Shown piece by piece: positions 27,353-36,969 of a stretch of 64,000 nucleotides of DNA. Origin of the DNA: an uncultured Flavobacteriaceae bacterium (GTDB lineage: Bacteria > Bacteroidota > Bacteroidia > Flavobacteriales > Flavobacteriaceae); assembly GCA_947494715.1 (NCBI GenBank), contig CANLWG010000001.1, forward strand, positions 868,001-932,000, read 5' to 3'. The stretch's first letter is position 1; the number at the start of each line of letters is the position of its first letter. The notes beneath the pieces are model-generated. The model searched no databases. It worked only from the letters and a program-made list of their open reading frames with translations, and was not told the DNA's origin. A program made the translations under genes and the position numbers.

Positions 27353-28240
27353 ATGACTGAAACAAAAAGTAACAACGGATTGAAGGTATTAGCAGGTTTG
27401 CTAGGTGTGGTGCTTCTAGGTACTATCATCTACACCGTTAGTCTTTATCAGGATAAAAGGAAGACGGAGACCGTACTTACCGAAGAAAAGGCACTTGTGG
27501 TCGAGGATCTGAATAGCCTGAAGTCAGAATATGACAAAGCCATTTTGGAGAGTAACGCTACCAATGAGGAATTGGTAGAGGCAAGGGACAACATCGCCAA
27601 GTATCTCGATTCTGTGAAGACTATGAAAGCTGATATCGCCTCATTGTCAAGATACAGAAGACAAGTTAGTGTGCTTAAGGCAGAAAGGGAACAATTGATG
27701 AAACAAGTGGATTCTTTGACACGTTCAAACACTCTTATTGCTATGCAACGGGACAGCACTTACAACGAATTGGAGAAGCAGACAGTTTTCAATGATTCTT
27801 TGGTAGTACAGAACACACAATTGGCCGATGCCGTTGAGAAAGGTTCTGCGTTGAACTTATCCAAATTCAATGTTGATGCCGTAAAAGAGCGCAACAACGG
27901 AAAATTGGTTTCTACTTCCAGGGCCAAAAGAACGGACAAATTCAAAATTTGTTTCACTGTTGCGGATAACGTAATTGCCGAGGCTGGTGACAGGGAATTT
28001 TATTTGGAAGTATTGGATCCTCAAGGTAATGTGCTTGGTGAAAGCTTCTCCAAGACCAATGATTCCGGAGCTTCCGTAACCTACAGCAAAGGAACCAATT
28101 TCTACTATGAGAATAAGTCCTTGGACGTTTGTGACTATATCAATAAACCCTCAGGCGAATTTCAAGGCGGAAATTATATGGTGAACGTTTATGACGACCG
28201 ATTGAAATTATTGGGAACTTCCAAGTTCACACTTAAATAA
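27353..28240 (+). CDS. Single-pass membrane protein with long coiled coil, unknown function
   Basis: A 295-residue protein. An N-terminal transmembrane helix (about residues 8-28; GLKVLAGLLGVVLLGTIIYTVSLY) anchors a coiled coil of about 120 residues (residues 35-160, rich in Lys, Glu, Leu and Ser with heptad-like spacing). A C-terminal beta-rich domain (FKICFTVADNVIAEAGDREF, then NYMVNVYDDRLKLLGTSKF) follows. The layout predicts a protein anchored in the inner membrane that reaches into the periplasm. It is monocistronic, with its own strong terminator. I do not recognise a named family. Confidence 0.72.
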   Translation: MTETKSNNGLKVLAGLLGVVLLGTIIYTVSLYQDKRKTETVLTEEKALVVEDLNSLKSEYDKAILESNATNEELVEARDNIAKYLDSVKTMKADIASLSRYRRQVSVLKAEREQLMKQVDSLTRSNTLIAMQRDSTYNELEKQTVFNDSLVVQNTQLADAVEKGSALNLSKFNVDAVKERNNGKLVSTSRAKRTDKFKICFTVADNVIAEAGDREFYLEVLDPQGNVLGESFSKTNDSGASVTYSKGTNFYYENKSLDVCDYINKPSGEFQGGNYMVNVYDDRLKLLGTSKFTLK

Positions 28241-28264
28241 TACACACTATCCATTAATACAAAG

Positions 28265-28297
28265 AGGGGTCGATTCTTAAGAATCGACCCTTTTTTT
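28265..28297 (+). terminator. Rho-independent terminator after the coiled-coil protein gene
   Basis: A perfect 24-base palindrome (GGGTCGATTCTT and AAGAATCGACCC, 28267-28290) is followed by seven T. Confidence 0.92.
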
Positions 28298-28483
28298 GTT
28301 TCTGAAAATCCATTTCAGGATATACCTTGAAAATGATGAATTGAAGAGATTGGCTTTTCTTTGATTACAATCGTTAGTTGAAACCCTGCCTGCGGCAAGT
28401 TACAAGACATTCAGTTTCCATGATATTTCGATTTTCAATGGGCTGGTATGGATTTGAAGTTTTTAAGCAGGTGAAAATCCAGA

Positions 28484-29881
28484 CTATTTAAGACTGCCTA
28501 CCATATCCTCCGGTTTTACCCATTCGTCATATTCATCCGAAGTAACGTAGCCTAAATTAATGGCCTCTTCTTTAAGTGTAGTTCCATTCTTATGCGCTGT
28601 ATTCGCAATTTCAGCAGCTTTATAGTATCCTATTTTGGTATTCAAAGCGGTAACCAGCATTAGGGAATTGTTCAATAGGGTTTTAATAGTTTCATGATTC
28701 GGTTCAATACCCGATGCACAATTTATATCAAAACTTACGCAAGCATCTCCCAGTAATTGGGCAGATTGAAGGATATTGGCCGCCATTACCGGTTTAAATA
28801 CATTTAACTCATAATGTCCTTGTGTTCCGCCAACTGTTATGGCTACATCGTTGCCCATAACTTGTGCGCAAACCATGGTCAAAGCTTCACACTGGGTAGG
28901 GTTTACCTTTCCTGGCATAATGGAGCTACCCGGTTCATTGGCCGGGATAATGATTTCCCCGATACCCGACCGTGGTCCTGAGGCCATCATGCGAATATCA
29001 TTGGCAATTTTGTTTAAGGAAACTGCTAATTGCTTTAATGCTCCGTGGCTTTCCACAATAGCATCATGTGAGGCCAAGGCCTCGAACTTGTTTTCCGCGG
29101 TCTTAAAGGGGAGCCCTGTAAATTCGGCAATGTATTTCGCTACCAAAACATCATAACCTTTAGGGGTGTTGAGCCCAGTTCCTACCGCTGTGCCTCCCAA
29201 AGCCAGTTCGCTTAAATGGTCCAAAGTGTTTTTTAAGGCCTTTAATCCATGGTCTAACTGGGAAACATATCCAGAAAATTCCTGTCCCAGGGTCAATGGT
29301 GTCGCATCCATTAAATGGGTCCGGCCAATTTTTACCACTTCCGCAAATTCCTGTGCTTTTTTATGTAACGTCTCCCTAAGTTGGGTCACCCCAGGAATTG
29401 TGGTTTCAACCACTTTTTTATACGCCGCGATGTGCATTCCCGTAGGAAATGTGTCATTGGAAGATTGTGATTTATTAACATCATCGTTGGGTTGAATGGT
29501 CTTTTCACCTTCACCTATTGTATTTCCGGCAATTTCATGGGCCCGGTTTGCAATTACCTCGTTCACGTTCATATTACTCTGAGTGCCCGAACCGGTCTGC
29601 CAAATGACCAGCGGAAATTGGCTATCATGCTGCCCATTTAAAATCTCATCACAGACTTTGGCTATCAGATCTCTTTTTTCCTCGGGAAGAACACCTAACT
29701 CATGATTGGCAAAGGCCGCCGCCTTTTTTAAATATGCAAAACCATATACGATATCCAAGGGCATCGATCCGGATGGCCCTATTTTAAAATTATTTCTTGA
29801 ACGCTCCGTTTGTGCACCCCAATATTTGTCCGAAGGTACCTTTACCTCGCCCATGGTGTCTTTTTCTATTCTAAAGCTCAT
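28484..29881 (-). CDS. fumC: Class II fumarate hydratase
   Basis: A 465-residue fumarase of the iron-independent class II, which hydrates fumarate to malate in the citric acid cycle. The family signature [11 protein letters not shown] is complete (catalytic Ser loop), and the substrate-binding segments [35 protein letters not shown] and [20 protein letters not shown] are all present. Length is exactly that of the family (about 463-467). The gene is monocistronic; about 180 bases downstream there is only the terminator of the opposite-strand gene. Confidence 0.97.
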   Translation of the reverse strand: MSFRIEKDTMGEVKVPSDKYWGAQTERSRNNFKIGPSGSMPLDIVYGFAYLKKAAAFANHELGVLPEEKRDLIAKVCDEILNGQHDSQFPLVIWQTGSGTQSNMNVNEVIANRAHEIAGNTIGEGEKTIQPNDDVNKSQSSNDTFPTGMHIAAYKKVVETTIPGVTQLRETLHKKAQEFAEVVKIGRTHLMDATPLTLGQEFSGYVSQLDHGLKALKNTLDHLSELALGGTAVGTGLNTPKGYDVLVAKYIAEFTGLPFKTAENKFEALASHDAIVESHGALKQLAVSLNKIANDIRMMASGPRSGIGEIIIPANEPGSSIMPGKVNPTQCEALTMVCAQVMGNDVAITVGGTQGHYELNVFKPVMAANILQSAQLLGDACVSFDINCASGIEPNHETIKTLLNNSLMLVTALNTKIGYYKAAEIANTAHKNGTTLKEEAINLGYVTSDEYDEWVKPEDMVGSLK

Positions 29882-29990
29882 TTCCTAAAGTGATTTGATT
29901 TACCACAAAGGTACGCCTTAACGGTTTTATTTCCATCGGGACTCTTCAAAAAATCAGTATTATTAAAGATGACATTTTTTTGATTTCAAT

Positions 29991-30022
29991 TTGCAATATT
30001 CCTATTTTTCAAACTATCTTTG
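29991..30022 (+). promoter_or_regulatory. Candidate Bacteroidota-type promoter
   Basis: TTG at 29991-29993, a 21-base spacer, and TATCTTTG at 30015-30022 fit the TTG / TAnnTTTG pattern. The start codon of the small membrane protein is 20 bases downstream. Confidence 0.55.
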
Positions 30023-30041
30023 TACCGTTAAAACTAGAGAT

Positions 30042-30215
30042 ATGTTCGAATTTGACCAATATTTGGGATTCTTAGCTTTTTTGACCATTTTGACCATAGG
30101 TTTTTGGTTAATGATTTTTCTACTGGTCTTTGTTGTTCCATATTGGTTGACGGGTAACCTGATAGAGCTCTTCAAGGAAAAAAGAGAGGCCAAGAAGGCC
30201 AAGAGAGAAGCATAA
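30042..30215 (+). CDS. Small single-pass membrane protein
   Basis: A 57-residue protein with one long hydrophobic segment (about residues 9-38, FLAFLTILTIGFWLMIFLLV and on) and a strongly basic, coiled C-terminus (LFKEKREAKKAKREA). The ATG at 30042 is chosen because it lies just downstream of a good promoter-like sequence; an upstream non-ATG start at 29991 would lie inside that promoter. The basic tail should stay in the cytoplasm. Function unknown. Confidence 0.7.
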   Translation: MFEFDQYLGFLAFLTILTIGFWLMIFLLVFVVPYWLTGNLIELFKEKREAKKAKREA

Positions 30216-30249
30216 AAAAAGAAGCCAAAGTGGCTTCTTTTATTTTTTT
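30216..30249. terminator. Bidirectional terminator between convergent genes
   Basis: A stem AAAGAAGCCA / TGGCTTCTTT (30218-30240, loop AAG) has T-rich flanks on both strands. It can therefore serve both the small membrane protein gene and the convergent gene at 30280. Confidence 0.88.
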
Positions 30250-30279
30250 GCAAAGAGACATATCTAAAACAACTATTCC

Positions 30280-30771
30280 TTAATCCTTTGATTTCTTCTT
30301 TTTCCTCTTCTTCTTTTTTTGCTTCTTTTGCGCTTTTTGAAGGCCATCTTTCTGAAGTTGAACAAAGGCCTCATATTTTTCCAAAGGCAGTCCGGCTTTT
30401 AATTCTTCATCTTGAGCCTCGGTTATCTTTTCCATACCCTCTCGCATTTTATCAGGGGTAAGCTCCAAAATTCGCAATTCCATACGTTTCTGAAGATATT
30501 TTTTAAGAACCGAACTTAAAACAGCGGTCTCAAATTCATTAAGCTCTAATGTTGCAGCTATTTTTGGCATTTCGCCATCCACAATTTCCTCGGCGGTCTT
30601 GGGTTCTGGTTCTTTCGGTGTAATCTCGGCTTGAGGAATAGCACTTCTGCCCCTTCCATAACCGTAACCATATCCATTCCTTCTTCCATACCCCCCGTAT
30701 TGCGCTTGCAGTTCCGCTCCCGCGAGCAAAAGCATGAAAAAGGCAATTAAAAAGCGCGTATTGGTTTTCAT
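30280..30771 (-). CDS. Secreted protein with Gly/Tyr-rich head and Lys-rich tail, unknown function
   Basis: A 163-residue protein. A signal peptide (MKTNTRFLIAFFMLLLAGAELQA) is followed by a Gly/Tyr/Arg-rich stretch (QYGGYGRRNGYGYGYGRGR, about 24-43). A helical middle part comes next (about 60-140; ALKxxLxLxxxQ-like periplasmic helices, for example ATLELNEFETAVLSSVLKKY). The protein ends in an almost pure lysine tail (residues 145-163). The helical part is reminiscent of Spy/LTXXQ-type periplasmic proteins, but the motif itself is not conserved, so I do not assign it. Its terminator is shared with the convergent gene. Confidence 0.7.
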   Translation of the reverse strand: MKTNTRFLIAFFMLLLAGAELQAQYGGYGRRNGYGYGYGRGRSAIPQAEITPKEPEPKTAEEIVDGEMPKIAATLELNEFETAVLSSVLKKYLQKRMELRILELTPDKMREGMEKITEAQDEELKAGLPLEKYEAFVQLQKDGLQKAQKKQKKKKRKKKKSKD

Positions 30772-30899
30772 GATGTTCTGTTTTATAGGGTTTTAAATGT
30801 AATCCAAGCTTTAATGGTCCTTGGTTAAAACTTTGTTAAATCAAGAATCAATAAATATACCAAATTCCTAAAATTTGAACTAAATAGGCAAAACAATCC

Positions 30900-31241
30900 C
30901 TACAATACTTCCTGAATACGCTCCGGTGGTCTACCGACCACCGCCTTGTTTCCATTAACTACGATAGGGCGCTCTATTAGTTTAGGATATTGGATCATGG
31001 CATCAAGTATGTCCTCATCGGACAGCAACCGACCTCGAAACTTTTCCTTCCAAATAGCCTCGTTCTTACGGACTAGATTTTCAGGAGAAAGGGAAAGACA
31101 ACTCAATATCTGGCGAAGCTCCTCCTTTGTGGGCACGTCTTCCAAATATTTGATAACTTCAAATTCCTGACCGGATTTTTCCAACAAGTCCAGTCCTTCT
31201 CGGGACTTACTGCATCTGGGGTTGTGATATATTTTAATCAT
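30900..31241 (-). CDS. ArsC family reductase (glutaredoxin-linked arsenate reductase-like)
   Basis: A 113-residue protein of the thioredoxin-fold ArsC family. The single reactive Cys sits in HNPRCSKSREGL (Cys10), and the family's later segments LVRKNEAIWKEKF and LIERPIVVNGNKAVVGRPPE (with the arsenate-binding Arg/RPI motif) are present. In E. coli ArsC reduces arsenate with glutaredoxin. No other ars gene (arsB/acr3, arsR) is near, so a general redox role as in the YffB branch is possible. It is 120 bases from prfB, separated by a 7-bp tandem repeat. Confidence 0.85.
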   Translation of the reverse strand: MIKIYHNPRCSKSREGLDLLEKSGQEFEVIKYLEDVPTKEELRQILSCLSLSPENLVRKNEAIWKEKFRGRLLSDEDILDAMIQYPKLIERPIVVNGNKAVVGRPPERIQEVL

Positions 31242-31318
31242 TATTTTAGTTGTTATTAATTTTCCACTGTTATAGTATGGCTTATTGTAGTTATATCCGA
31301 TAAACAGCTTATTTCTTA

Positions 31319-31359
31319 CTGACCTCTGACCTCTGACCTCTGACCTCTGACCTCTGACC
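31319..31359. repeat. Tandem 7-bp repeat between prfB and the arsC-like gene
   Basis: The unit GACCTCT is repeated perfectly with period 7 for 41 bases (almost six copies). It begins 5 bases beyond the prfB stop codon, in the intergenic stretch. Such short perfect arrays change copy number by strand slippage. Confidence 0.9.
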
Positions 31360-31364
31360 AGGAA

Positions 31365-32463
31365 TCACTCTTCTTCCTTTTGTCCCATCATCATTAAATA
31401 GGCCTTTAAAAACCTATCGATATCCCCATCCATAACGGTGTCTACATTCCCTGTTTCCTCACCTGTGCGGACGTCCTTTACCAATTTATAGGGATGCATT
31501 ACGTAATTTCGGATTTGAGACCCCCATTCTATTTTCATTTTGGAAGATTCAATCTCCTGCCGAGCCTCCATCTTTTTGCGTAATTCGATTTCATACAATT
31601 GTGATTTCAACATTTTTAAAGCCGTAGCTCTATTATCATGCTGACTTCGGGAATCTGAACAGGAAATTTGGATGCCGGTAGGTTTGTGGACCAGTTGTAC
31701 CTTGGTCTCCACCTTATTTACATTCTGCCCGCCCGCACCACTGGACCGTGCCGTTGTAATCTCAATATCGGCCGGGTTCACGTCTATTTCTATACTATCG
31801 TCCACAAGGGGATATACGTAGACGGATGCAAAAGAAGTATGACGTTTGGCATTGCTATCAAAAGGGGAGATACGCACCAAACGGTGTACCCCGTTTTCGC
31901 TTTTGAGCCAACCGAAGGCAAAATCGCCATCTATTTCCAGGGTAACGGTTTTTATACCGGCCACATCGCCTTCTTGATAGTTAAGCTCTTTCACCTTGTA
32001 TCCATTCTTCTCGCTCCACATCATGTACATACGCATAAGCATGGCGGCCCAATCACAACTTTCTGTTCCACCGGCACCGGCCGTAATCTGAAGTACTGCC
32101 GTTAGTTCATCGCCCTCTTCGGAAAGCATATTCTTGAATTCCAATTTCTCAAGAGCTCCCAAAGCCTTTTCATGTTGATTTTCAACCTCGGCTTCCGAAA
32201 CCTCTCCAGCTTGCTGAAATTCCAGCAATACCTCTAAATCACCGACTAAAGTTTCCGCAGCTTGGTAATCATCCACCCACTGTTTCTTGGATTGGATGAA
32301 CTTCATATGGGCCTGTGCTTCTTGGGGGTTATCCCAGAAATCCGGGGCTAGGGTCTTTTCCTCCTCGTTCTCTATCTCAATACGTTTGGCATCGATGTCA
32401 AAGATACCTCCTTAACGCACCTAGGCGCTCAATAAGATCCTTGGATTGATCTGTAGTAATCAT
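31365..32463 (-). CDS. prfB: Peptide chain release factor 2, with programmed +1 frameshift
   Basis: RF2 recognises UGA and UAA stop codons and triggers peptide release. The gene is in two frames. The first 21 codons run from ATG at 32463 ([21 protein letters not shown]) to an in-frame TGA at 32398-32400. Skipping one base (32400) joins the second frame ([15 protein letters not shown]...), giving 365 residues, the normal length. The release motif GGQ ([16 protein letters not shown]) and the stop-codon-reading tripeptide SPF ([12 protein letters not shown]) are present. Taking the second frame from its first ATG at 32306 would lose the N-terminal domain. Confidence 0.96.
32398..32412 (-). promoter_or_regulatory. 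Autoregulatory +1 frameshift site of prfB
   Basis: Read on the minus strand the site is AGGAGG TAT CTT TGA followed by C. It is an internal Shine-Dalgarno-like element three bases before the slippery CTT, then the UGA stop with a 3' C. This is the classic RF2 sensor: low RF2 leaves the UGA unread and promotes slippage. Confidence 0.96.
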
Positions 32464-32644
32464 GGTATTCAATTTCCAGCAAAAATAAGGTTCTTTTTTT
32501 GATGTAGAAGGAAAATCAAAGGTATTGGCTCAAAAATAAAGAGTGATTTTTGTCATTTTAATTTTTAGAATAGAATGACGGAGAGGTATCCGAATTTGAG
32601 GTTTTTTGCATACTTTTAATTGTCAAACTCAGTACCCCTATCCT

Positions 32645-35047
32645 ATGAAGCATCTTATTTTGATTTTCATTTCAATATTATTTGTTCAGCCCTCAAATGC
32701 CCAATTTGATGAAAAGGACATGAACTATAAAAAGTTCGATGGGCTCTTCAACTTTTACTATGATGAAACCAACGGAAAAATCTATTTGGAGGTCGATGCT
32801 TTGGAAAAGGAGTTCCTCTATGTGTATTCCCTTAGTAGCGGAATTGGGAGTAACGACATTGGACTGGACAGGGGACAACTGGGTAATGAGCAGGTGGCGT
32901 ATTTTAAAAAAGCTGGGAATAAGCTTTTTTTGGTACAACCCAATCTTAAGTTTCGAGCCCTTACGGACAATGCTCTGGAAAAAAAATCCGTTGGACAAGC
33001 CTTTGCAAAATCGGTGCTTTATGGTGCTAAAATAGAAAAGGAAATCAATGGCAGCTATATTATTGACCTGACCGATTTCTTAATGCGGGATGCGCATGGG
33101 GTATCCCAGCGTTTAAAAAACAGGGAACAAGGTACCTATAAATTAGACAAGTCCAGGAGTGCAGTGGATATGGACCGTACCAAGGCCTTTCCAAAAAATG
33201 TGGAATTTGACGTTATGTTGACTTTTGAGGGCGAACCCAAAGGCGACTGGATAAAATCCGTTACACCAAATCCCTCATTGGTTACTGTGGCCCAACACCA
33301 TTCTTTTATTGAGTTACCGGACGATGGATATAAAAAGCGGGAATTTGATCCACGTTGTGGTTCCTATCCTTTTTCCTATTACGATTATGCCACTCCTGTA
33401 CAGGAACCCATTTTAAAACGTTTTGTTACCAGACATCGGTTACAGAAAAAAGACCCTTCCTTGAAAGTTAGCGAAGCCGTAGAGCCCATTATCTATTATT
33501 TGGATAATGGTACTCCGGAACCCGTCCGGTCCGCTCTATTGGAAGGTGGGAGGTGGTGGAATCAGGCATTTGAGGCCATTGGGTATAAAGATGCCTTTCA
33601 ATTGAAAATATTACCCGATGATGCGGACCCACTGGATGTACGTTATAATGTTATTCAATGGGTACATCGTTCCACTCGGGGTTGGAGCTATGGAAGTAGT
33701 ATTACAGATCCACGTACCGGGGAAATCATAAAAGGACATGTAAGCTTGGGTAGTTTACGTATACGCCAGGATTTCTTGATCGCCCAGGCCTTGATGAACA
33801 AACCTTTTGCCGAAAGGGATGACAACTACGAACCTATGTTGGAATTGGCTTTGGCCCGGATCCGACAACTTTCCGCACATGAAATTGGTCATACCCTTGG
33901 GTTTGCCCATAATTTTGCGGCAAGTACCAATGGCAGGACTTCGGTAATGGACTATCCACATCCCCAATTTTCGGTCAAAAAAAAGGAAATTGATTTTTCG
34001 AATGCCTACGCCACGGGAATCGGGGAATGGGACAAGGTAACGGTCGCCTATTCCTATACAGATTTTCCGGGAGGTTCTGATGAAAAACAAGGACTTGATC
34101 AAATTTTGGACAAGGCATGGCAAGATGGCCTTCGCTATATCACTGATCAAGATGCCAGGCCGCCGGGTAGCTCACACATCTTGGCACATTTATGGGATAA
34201 TGGAACCAATGTAAGTGAAGAACTTGATAACATACTTGACGTCCGAAAAACTGCCATTTCCAATTTTTCATTGGACAATATTCGTAAGGGCGAGCCGAAT
34301 ACCGTTTTGGAAGACGTATTTGTACCATTATATTTCTTTCACCGGTACCAGACCGAGGCCGTGGCTAAAATTGTAGGGGGAATGGAATATAATTACGCAG
34401 TTAAAGGCGACGGACAGACCGCCGTTGAAATTGCAAATTCCGCTATACAACAGCAAGCGTTAATGGGCTTATTAAAGACCTTGAATGCCTCTGTAATTGC
34501 CGTTCCCAAAGAGAAATTACCATTATTTCCCCCAAGGGCTTTTGGCTATCCGAGAACAAGGGAATCGATTAAAGGAAAGACGGGGGTTTCATTCGACCCG
34601 TTATCGGCCGCCGAAACTGCAGCCGATATGACGTTGGGTTTTTTATTGCATCCGGAACGGGCATCCCGTTTGATTCAGCAAAAAGCGCTTGACCCCAAAA
34701 GTTTAGGTCTTGAGAAAGTATTGGACATGGTAATCGTAAACACGTTGGGAAGGGTTCATAAGGACCCCTATTTATTTGAAGTGCAGAACAGTATCAATTT
34801 TAAGGTACTGGACCATTTGATGAATTTGGCTGCAAGCAAGAATGTACATCCAGGGGTGAATGCCCTGGCCAATGATAAAATAAAAAGTATAAATGAAACG
34901 AATTTCGGTAAAGCTCTGGAGCAGATCGATGCATTGGAAATGCTGCGCCGAATTCGTAATTTCTATGAGCACCCGGATAAGTTCAAAAAGAATTCGGCTC
35001 CTAAAATTCCGGATGGCTCGCCCATAGGGATGGATTGTTTCCACTAG
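32645..35047 (+). CDS. Secreted zinc-dependent metalloprotease (DUF5117/DUF4953 type)
   Basis: An 800-residue exported protein. The ATG at 32645 begins a signal peptide (MKHLILIFISILFVQPSNA); an upstream non-ATG start adds residues in front of it and is rejected. The catalytic motif HEIGHTLGFAH (residues 412-422) is the HExxHxxGxxH metzincin zinc site, followed by a Met-turn-like SVMDYP. The N-terminal part (DUF5117-like) and the C-terminal part (DUF4953-like) match a protein widespread in Bacteroidota. The substrate is unknown; a periplasmic or outer-membrane protease role is likely. It is divergent from prfB and monocistronic. Confidence 0.88.
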   Translation: MKHLILIFISILFVQPSNAQFDEKDMNYKKFDGLFNFYYDETNGKIYLEVDALEKEFLYVYSLSSGIGSNDIGLDRGQLGNEQVAYFKKAGNKLFLVQPNLKFRALTDNALEKKSVGQAFAKSVLYGAKIEKEINGSYIIDLTDFLMRDAHGVSQRLKNREQGTYKLDKSRSAVDMDRTKAFPKNVEFDVMLTFEGEPKGDWIKSVTPNPSLVTVAQHHSFIELPDDGYKKREFDPRCGSYPFSYYDYATPVQEPILKRFVTRHRLQKKDPSLKVSEAVEPIIYYLDNGTPEPVRSALLEGGRWWNQAFEAIGYKDAFQLKILPDDADPLDVRYNVIQWVHRSTRGWSYGSSITDPRTGEIIKGHVSLGSLRIRQDFLIAQALMNKPFAERDDNYEPMLELALARIRQLSAHEIGHTLGFAHNFAASTNGRTSVMDYPHPQFSVKKKEIDFSNAYATGIGEWDKVTVAYSYTDFPGGSDEKQGLDQILDKAWQDGLRYITDQDARPPGSSHILAHLWDNGTNVSEELDNILDVRKTAISNFSLDNIRKGEPNTVLEDVFVPLYFFHRYQTEAVAKIVGGMEYNYAVKGDGQTAVEIANSAIQQQALMGLLKTLNASVIAVPKEKLPLFPPRAFGYPRTRESIKGKTGVSFDPLSAAETAADMTLGFLLHPERASRLIQQKALDPKSLGLEKVLDMVIVNTLGRVHKDPYLFEVQNSINFKVLDHLMNLAASKNVHPGVNALANDKIKSINETNFGKALEQIDALEMLRRIRNFYEHPDKFKKNSAPKIPDGSPIGMDCFH

Positions 35048-35113
35048 ACAGTTCAAAAACAAATTTTATATTCGAACGAAAATTTCACCCAGAATGTCTA
35101 AAAAACATATCCT

Positions 35114-36136
35114 TTGAAAATAAACCTTATCAGTGATACGGTAACCAAACCCACAGCCGGCATGTTGGAAGCCATGATGAGCGCTGAGGTCGGCGACGAT
35201 GTTTTTAAGGAAGACCCGTCTGTAAACGCCTTGGAAGCTAAGGTGGCGAGTCTTTTCGGCAAGGAGGCCGCTCTTTTTTTCCCCTCGGGTTCAATGACGA
35301 ACCAAACCGCCATTAAATTGCATACAAATCCAGGGGATCAACTCATTTGTGATAAGTACGCCCATGTCTACAACTATGAAGGAGGGGGGGCGAGCTTCAA
35401 TAGTGGGGTTTCATGTAAACTTGTGGATGGTGAGCGGGGTATGATGACCGCTGCGCAAGTGGAGGCGGCCATAAATCCGCCTGATTTCTATCACAGCCCA
35501 CTTACCTCCTTGGTCTGTATTGAAAATACCACGAACAAGGGAGGAGGTGCTTGTTGGGATTTTCAGGAATTGCAAAGAATAAAAAAGGTATGTGAGAAAC
35601 ATAATCTAGGATATCATCTGGATGGTGCCCGATTATGGAATGCCCTAGTTGCCAAAAACGAGTCCCCAAAGCAATATGGCGACCTTTTCGACACGATCAG
35701 TGTATGCTTGAGCAAAGGTTTAGGCTGTCCTGTCGGTTCGGTTCTGGTGGGAAGCAAGGAAAAAATAGATAGGGCCCTGCGTATTCGTAAAATATTGGGT
35801 GGAGGAATGCGCCAAGCCGGATATTTGGCTGCGGCCGGTAATTATGCCTTGGATCATCATTGGGATAGATTGGTGGAGGACCATGATAGGGCCAAAGTAA
35901 TTGGAGAAGTATTGCAAAAATTGCCTTACATCAAAAGGGTAGAGCCGATAGAGACCAATATTATCATATTTGAAATCGATGGGAACATAATATCCGCAGA
36001 AAAATTTGTTCAAAAATTGGAGGAGAAAAATGTGTATATCATTGGTATGGGCCAGGGAAAATTACGAATCGTTACCCATTTGGATTATACGGACGAAATG
36101 CACAATGTTTTTTTATCTATTTTAGAAAGGCTATAG
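35114..36136 (+). CDS. ltaE: Low-specificity L-threonine aldolase
   Basis: A 340-residue PLP enzyme that splits L-threonine or L-allo-threonine into glycine and acetaldehyde. The N-terminus (INLISDTVTKPTAGMLEAM), the GSMTNQTAIKLH segment, the HLDGARLWNA block with the PLP-binding Asp, and SVCLSKGLGCPVGSVL with the Schiff-base Lys are all present. Translation starts at TTG (35114). An in-frame stop lies just upstream (TAA at 35099-35101), and the next ATG would cut into the conserved start. The stop codon shares the hexamer CTATAG with the stop of the convergent DUF1508 gene. Confidence 0.93.
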   Translation: MKINLISDTVTKPTAGMLEAMMSAEVGDDVFKEDPSVNALEAKVASLFGKEAALFFPSGSMTNQTAIKLHTNPGDQLICDKYAHVYNYEGGGASFNSGVSCKLVDGERGMMTAAQVEAAINPPDFYHSPLTSLVCIENTTNKGGGACWDFQELQRIKKVCEKHNLGYHLDGARLWNALVAKNESPKQYGDLFDTISVCLSKGLGCPVGSVLVGSKEKIDRALRIRKILGGGMRQAGYLAAAGNYALDHHWDRLVEDHDRAKVIGEVLQKLPYIKRVEPIETNIIIFEIDGNIISAEKFVQKLEEKNVYIIGMGQGKLRIVTHLDYTDEMHNVFLSILERL

Positions 36137-36454
36137 TTCGCCCAAATCGGACAGTTTGTGTATCCTATTTTTCAAATTTTTTATACCGTTTTCCATTCCG
36201 GCCTCGGAAGTATAGCGTTCGCTATGCCCAATAAGACTTCCAGTATCGTCCTTTAAATTAAAGAGAAACTTGCCCTCATGGTCGGTCTTCCTTTCAAAAC
36301 CGATTGGCGTATTCTTTAAGGTTTTAAGTATCTGCAAGGATTTTTGGACTTCTGATTCATTTGGAAATGGAATGCTACTCAAAAGAGTTTGCCCGCTTTC
36401 GGATTTCAATACAAACCGGTATCCATTCCCATTGTTTTTTTCAATCGCAATCAT
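36131..36454 (-). CDS. YegP/DUF1508 family protein with two repeats
   Basis: A 107-residue protein made of two DUF1508 units: GYRFVLKSESGQTLLSS near residues 11-50 and KFLFNLKDDTGSLIGHSERY near 62-100. Each unit has the family form of a two-strand, G-x-x-L/I-xxSE-Y pattern followed by a helix of the xxGIxxLKxxI kind. The function of YegP-like proteins is not established. Its stop codon overlaps that of ltaE by 6 bases. Confidence 0.85.
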   Translation of the reverse strand: MIAIEKNNGNGYRFVLKSESGQTLLSSIPFPNESEVQKSLQILKTLKNTPIGFERKTDHEGKFLFNLKDDTGSLIGHSERYTSEAGMENGIKNLKNRIHKLSDLGEL

Positions 36455-36579
36455 CTAAATATAGCTTTTCCTAAAGTTACATCTTTTGTATCTGAAAAAC
36501 GATATGAAGAATTAATTTTAGGAAAACAAAATTCGTCTGTGGCACCTATTGGGCTTTTCTTTTTTTGGTAGGGGTTAAA

Positions 36580-36906
36580 TTATTTGAAGAAACCGTCCAT
36601 CCCCGGAATATTGGGCATACCTTCCTTGGCTACGGCCGCCAGTTCCGTTTCGTTGACCTGAGTGGCCTTTTCAATGGCCTTGTTCAACGTAAGGATAAGA
36701 TAGTCTTCCAGTTGTTCCCTGTCCTGCAAGAGGCTATCATCGATCTGTATTTCCTTAATTTTTCGGTTAGCGGTAATCACCACGGTTAGGAGCCCATCTG
36801 GAGTTTTCTCCTCCAATGTTACCGTATCCAGACGTTTTTTGGTTTCCTCTACTTTTCTTTGGGTCTCCTTGAGTTTTCCCATCATACCCATCATATCTCC
36901 GAACAT
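36580..36906 (-). CDS. YbaB/EbfC family nucleoid-associated protein
   Basis: A 108-residue small DNA-binding protein of the YbaB/EbfC family, which forms dimers with a tweezer shape and binds DNA with little sequence specificity. The N-terminal Met-rich helix ([18 protein letters not shown]) and the central beta region with the family's [19 protein letters not shown] segment are clear. The ATG at 36906 gives the usual start; one further upstream adds ten residues. It faces the peptidase gene, 63 bases apart. Confidence 0.9.
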   Translation of the reverse strand: MFGDMMGMMGKLKETQRKVEETKKRLDTVTLEEKTPDGLLTVVITANRKIKEIQIDDSLLQDREQLEDYLILTLNKAIEKATQVNETELAAVAKEGMPNIPGMDGFFK

Positions 36907-36969
36907 ATCTCGTTGATTAAAATTAATTAGCTTCAAAATTACTAAATTGTGCGAAATAACTGTATTTAC

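Noticed and set aside
31365-32306. prfB starting at 32306
   Set aside because: This omits the first 21 codons and the frameshift; the reading through the AGGAGG-CTT-TGA site restores full RF2 length.
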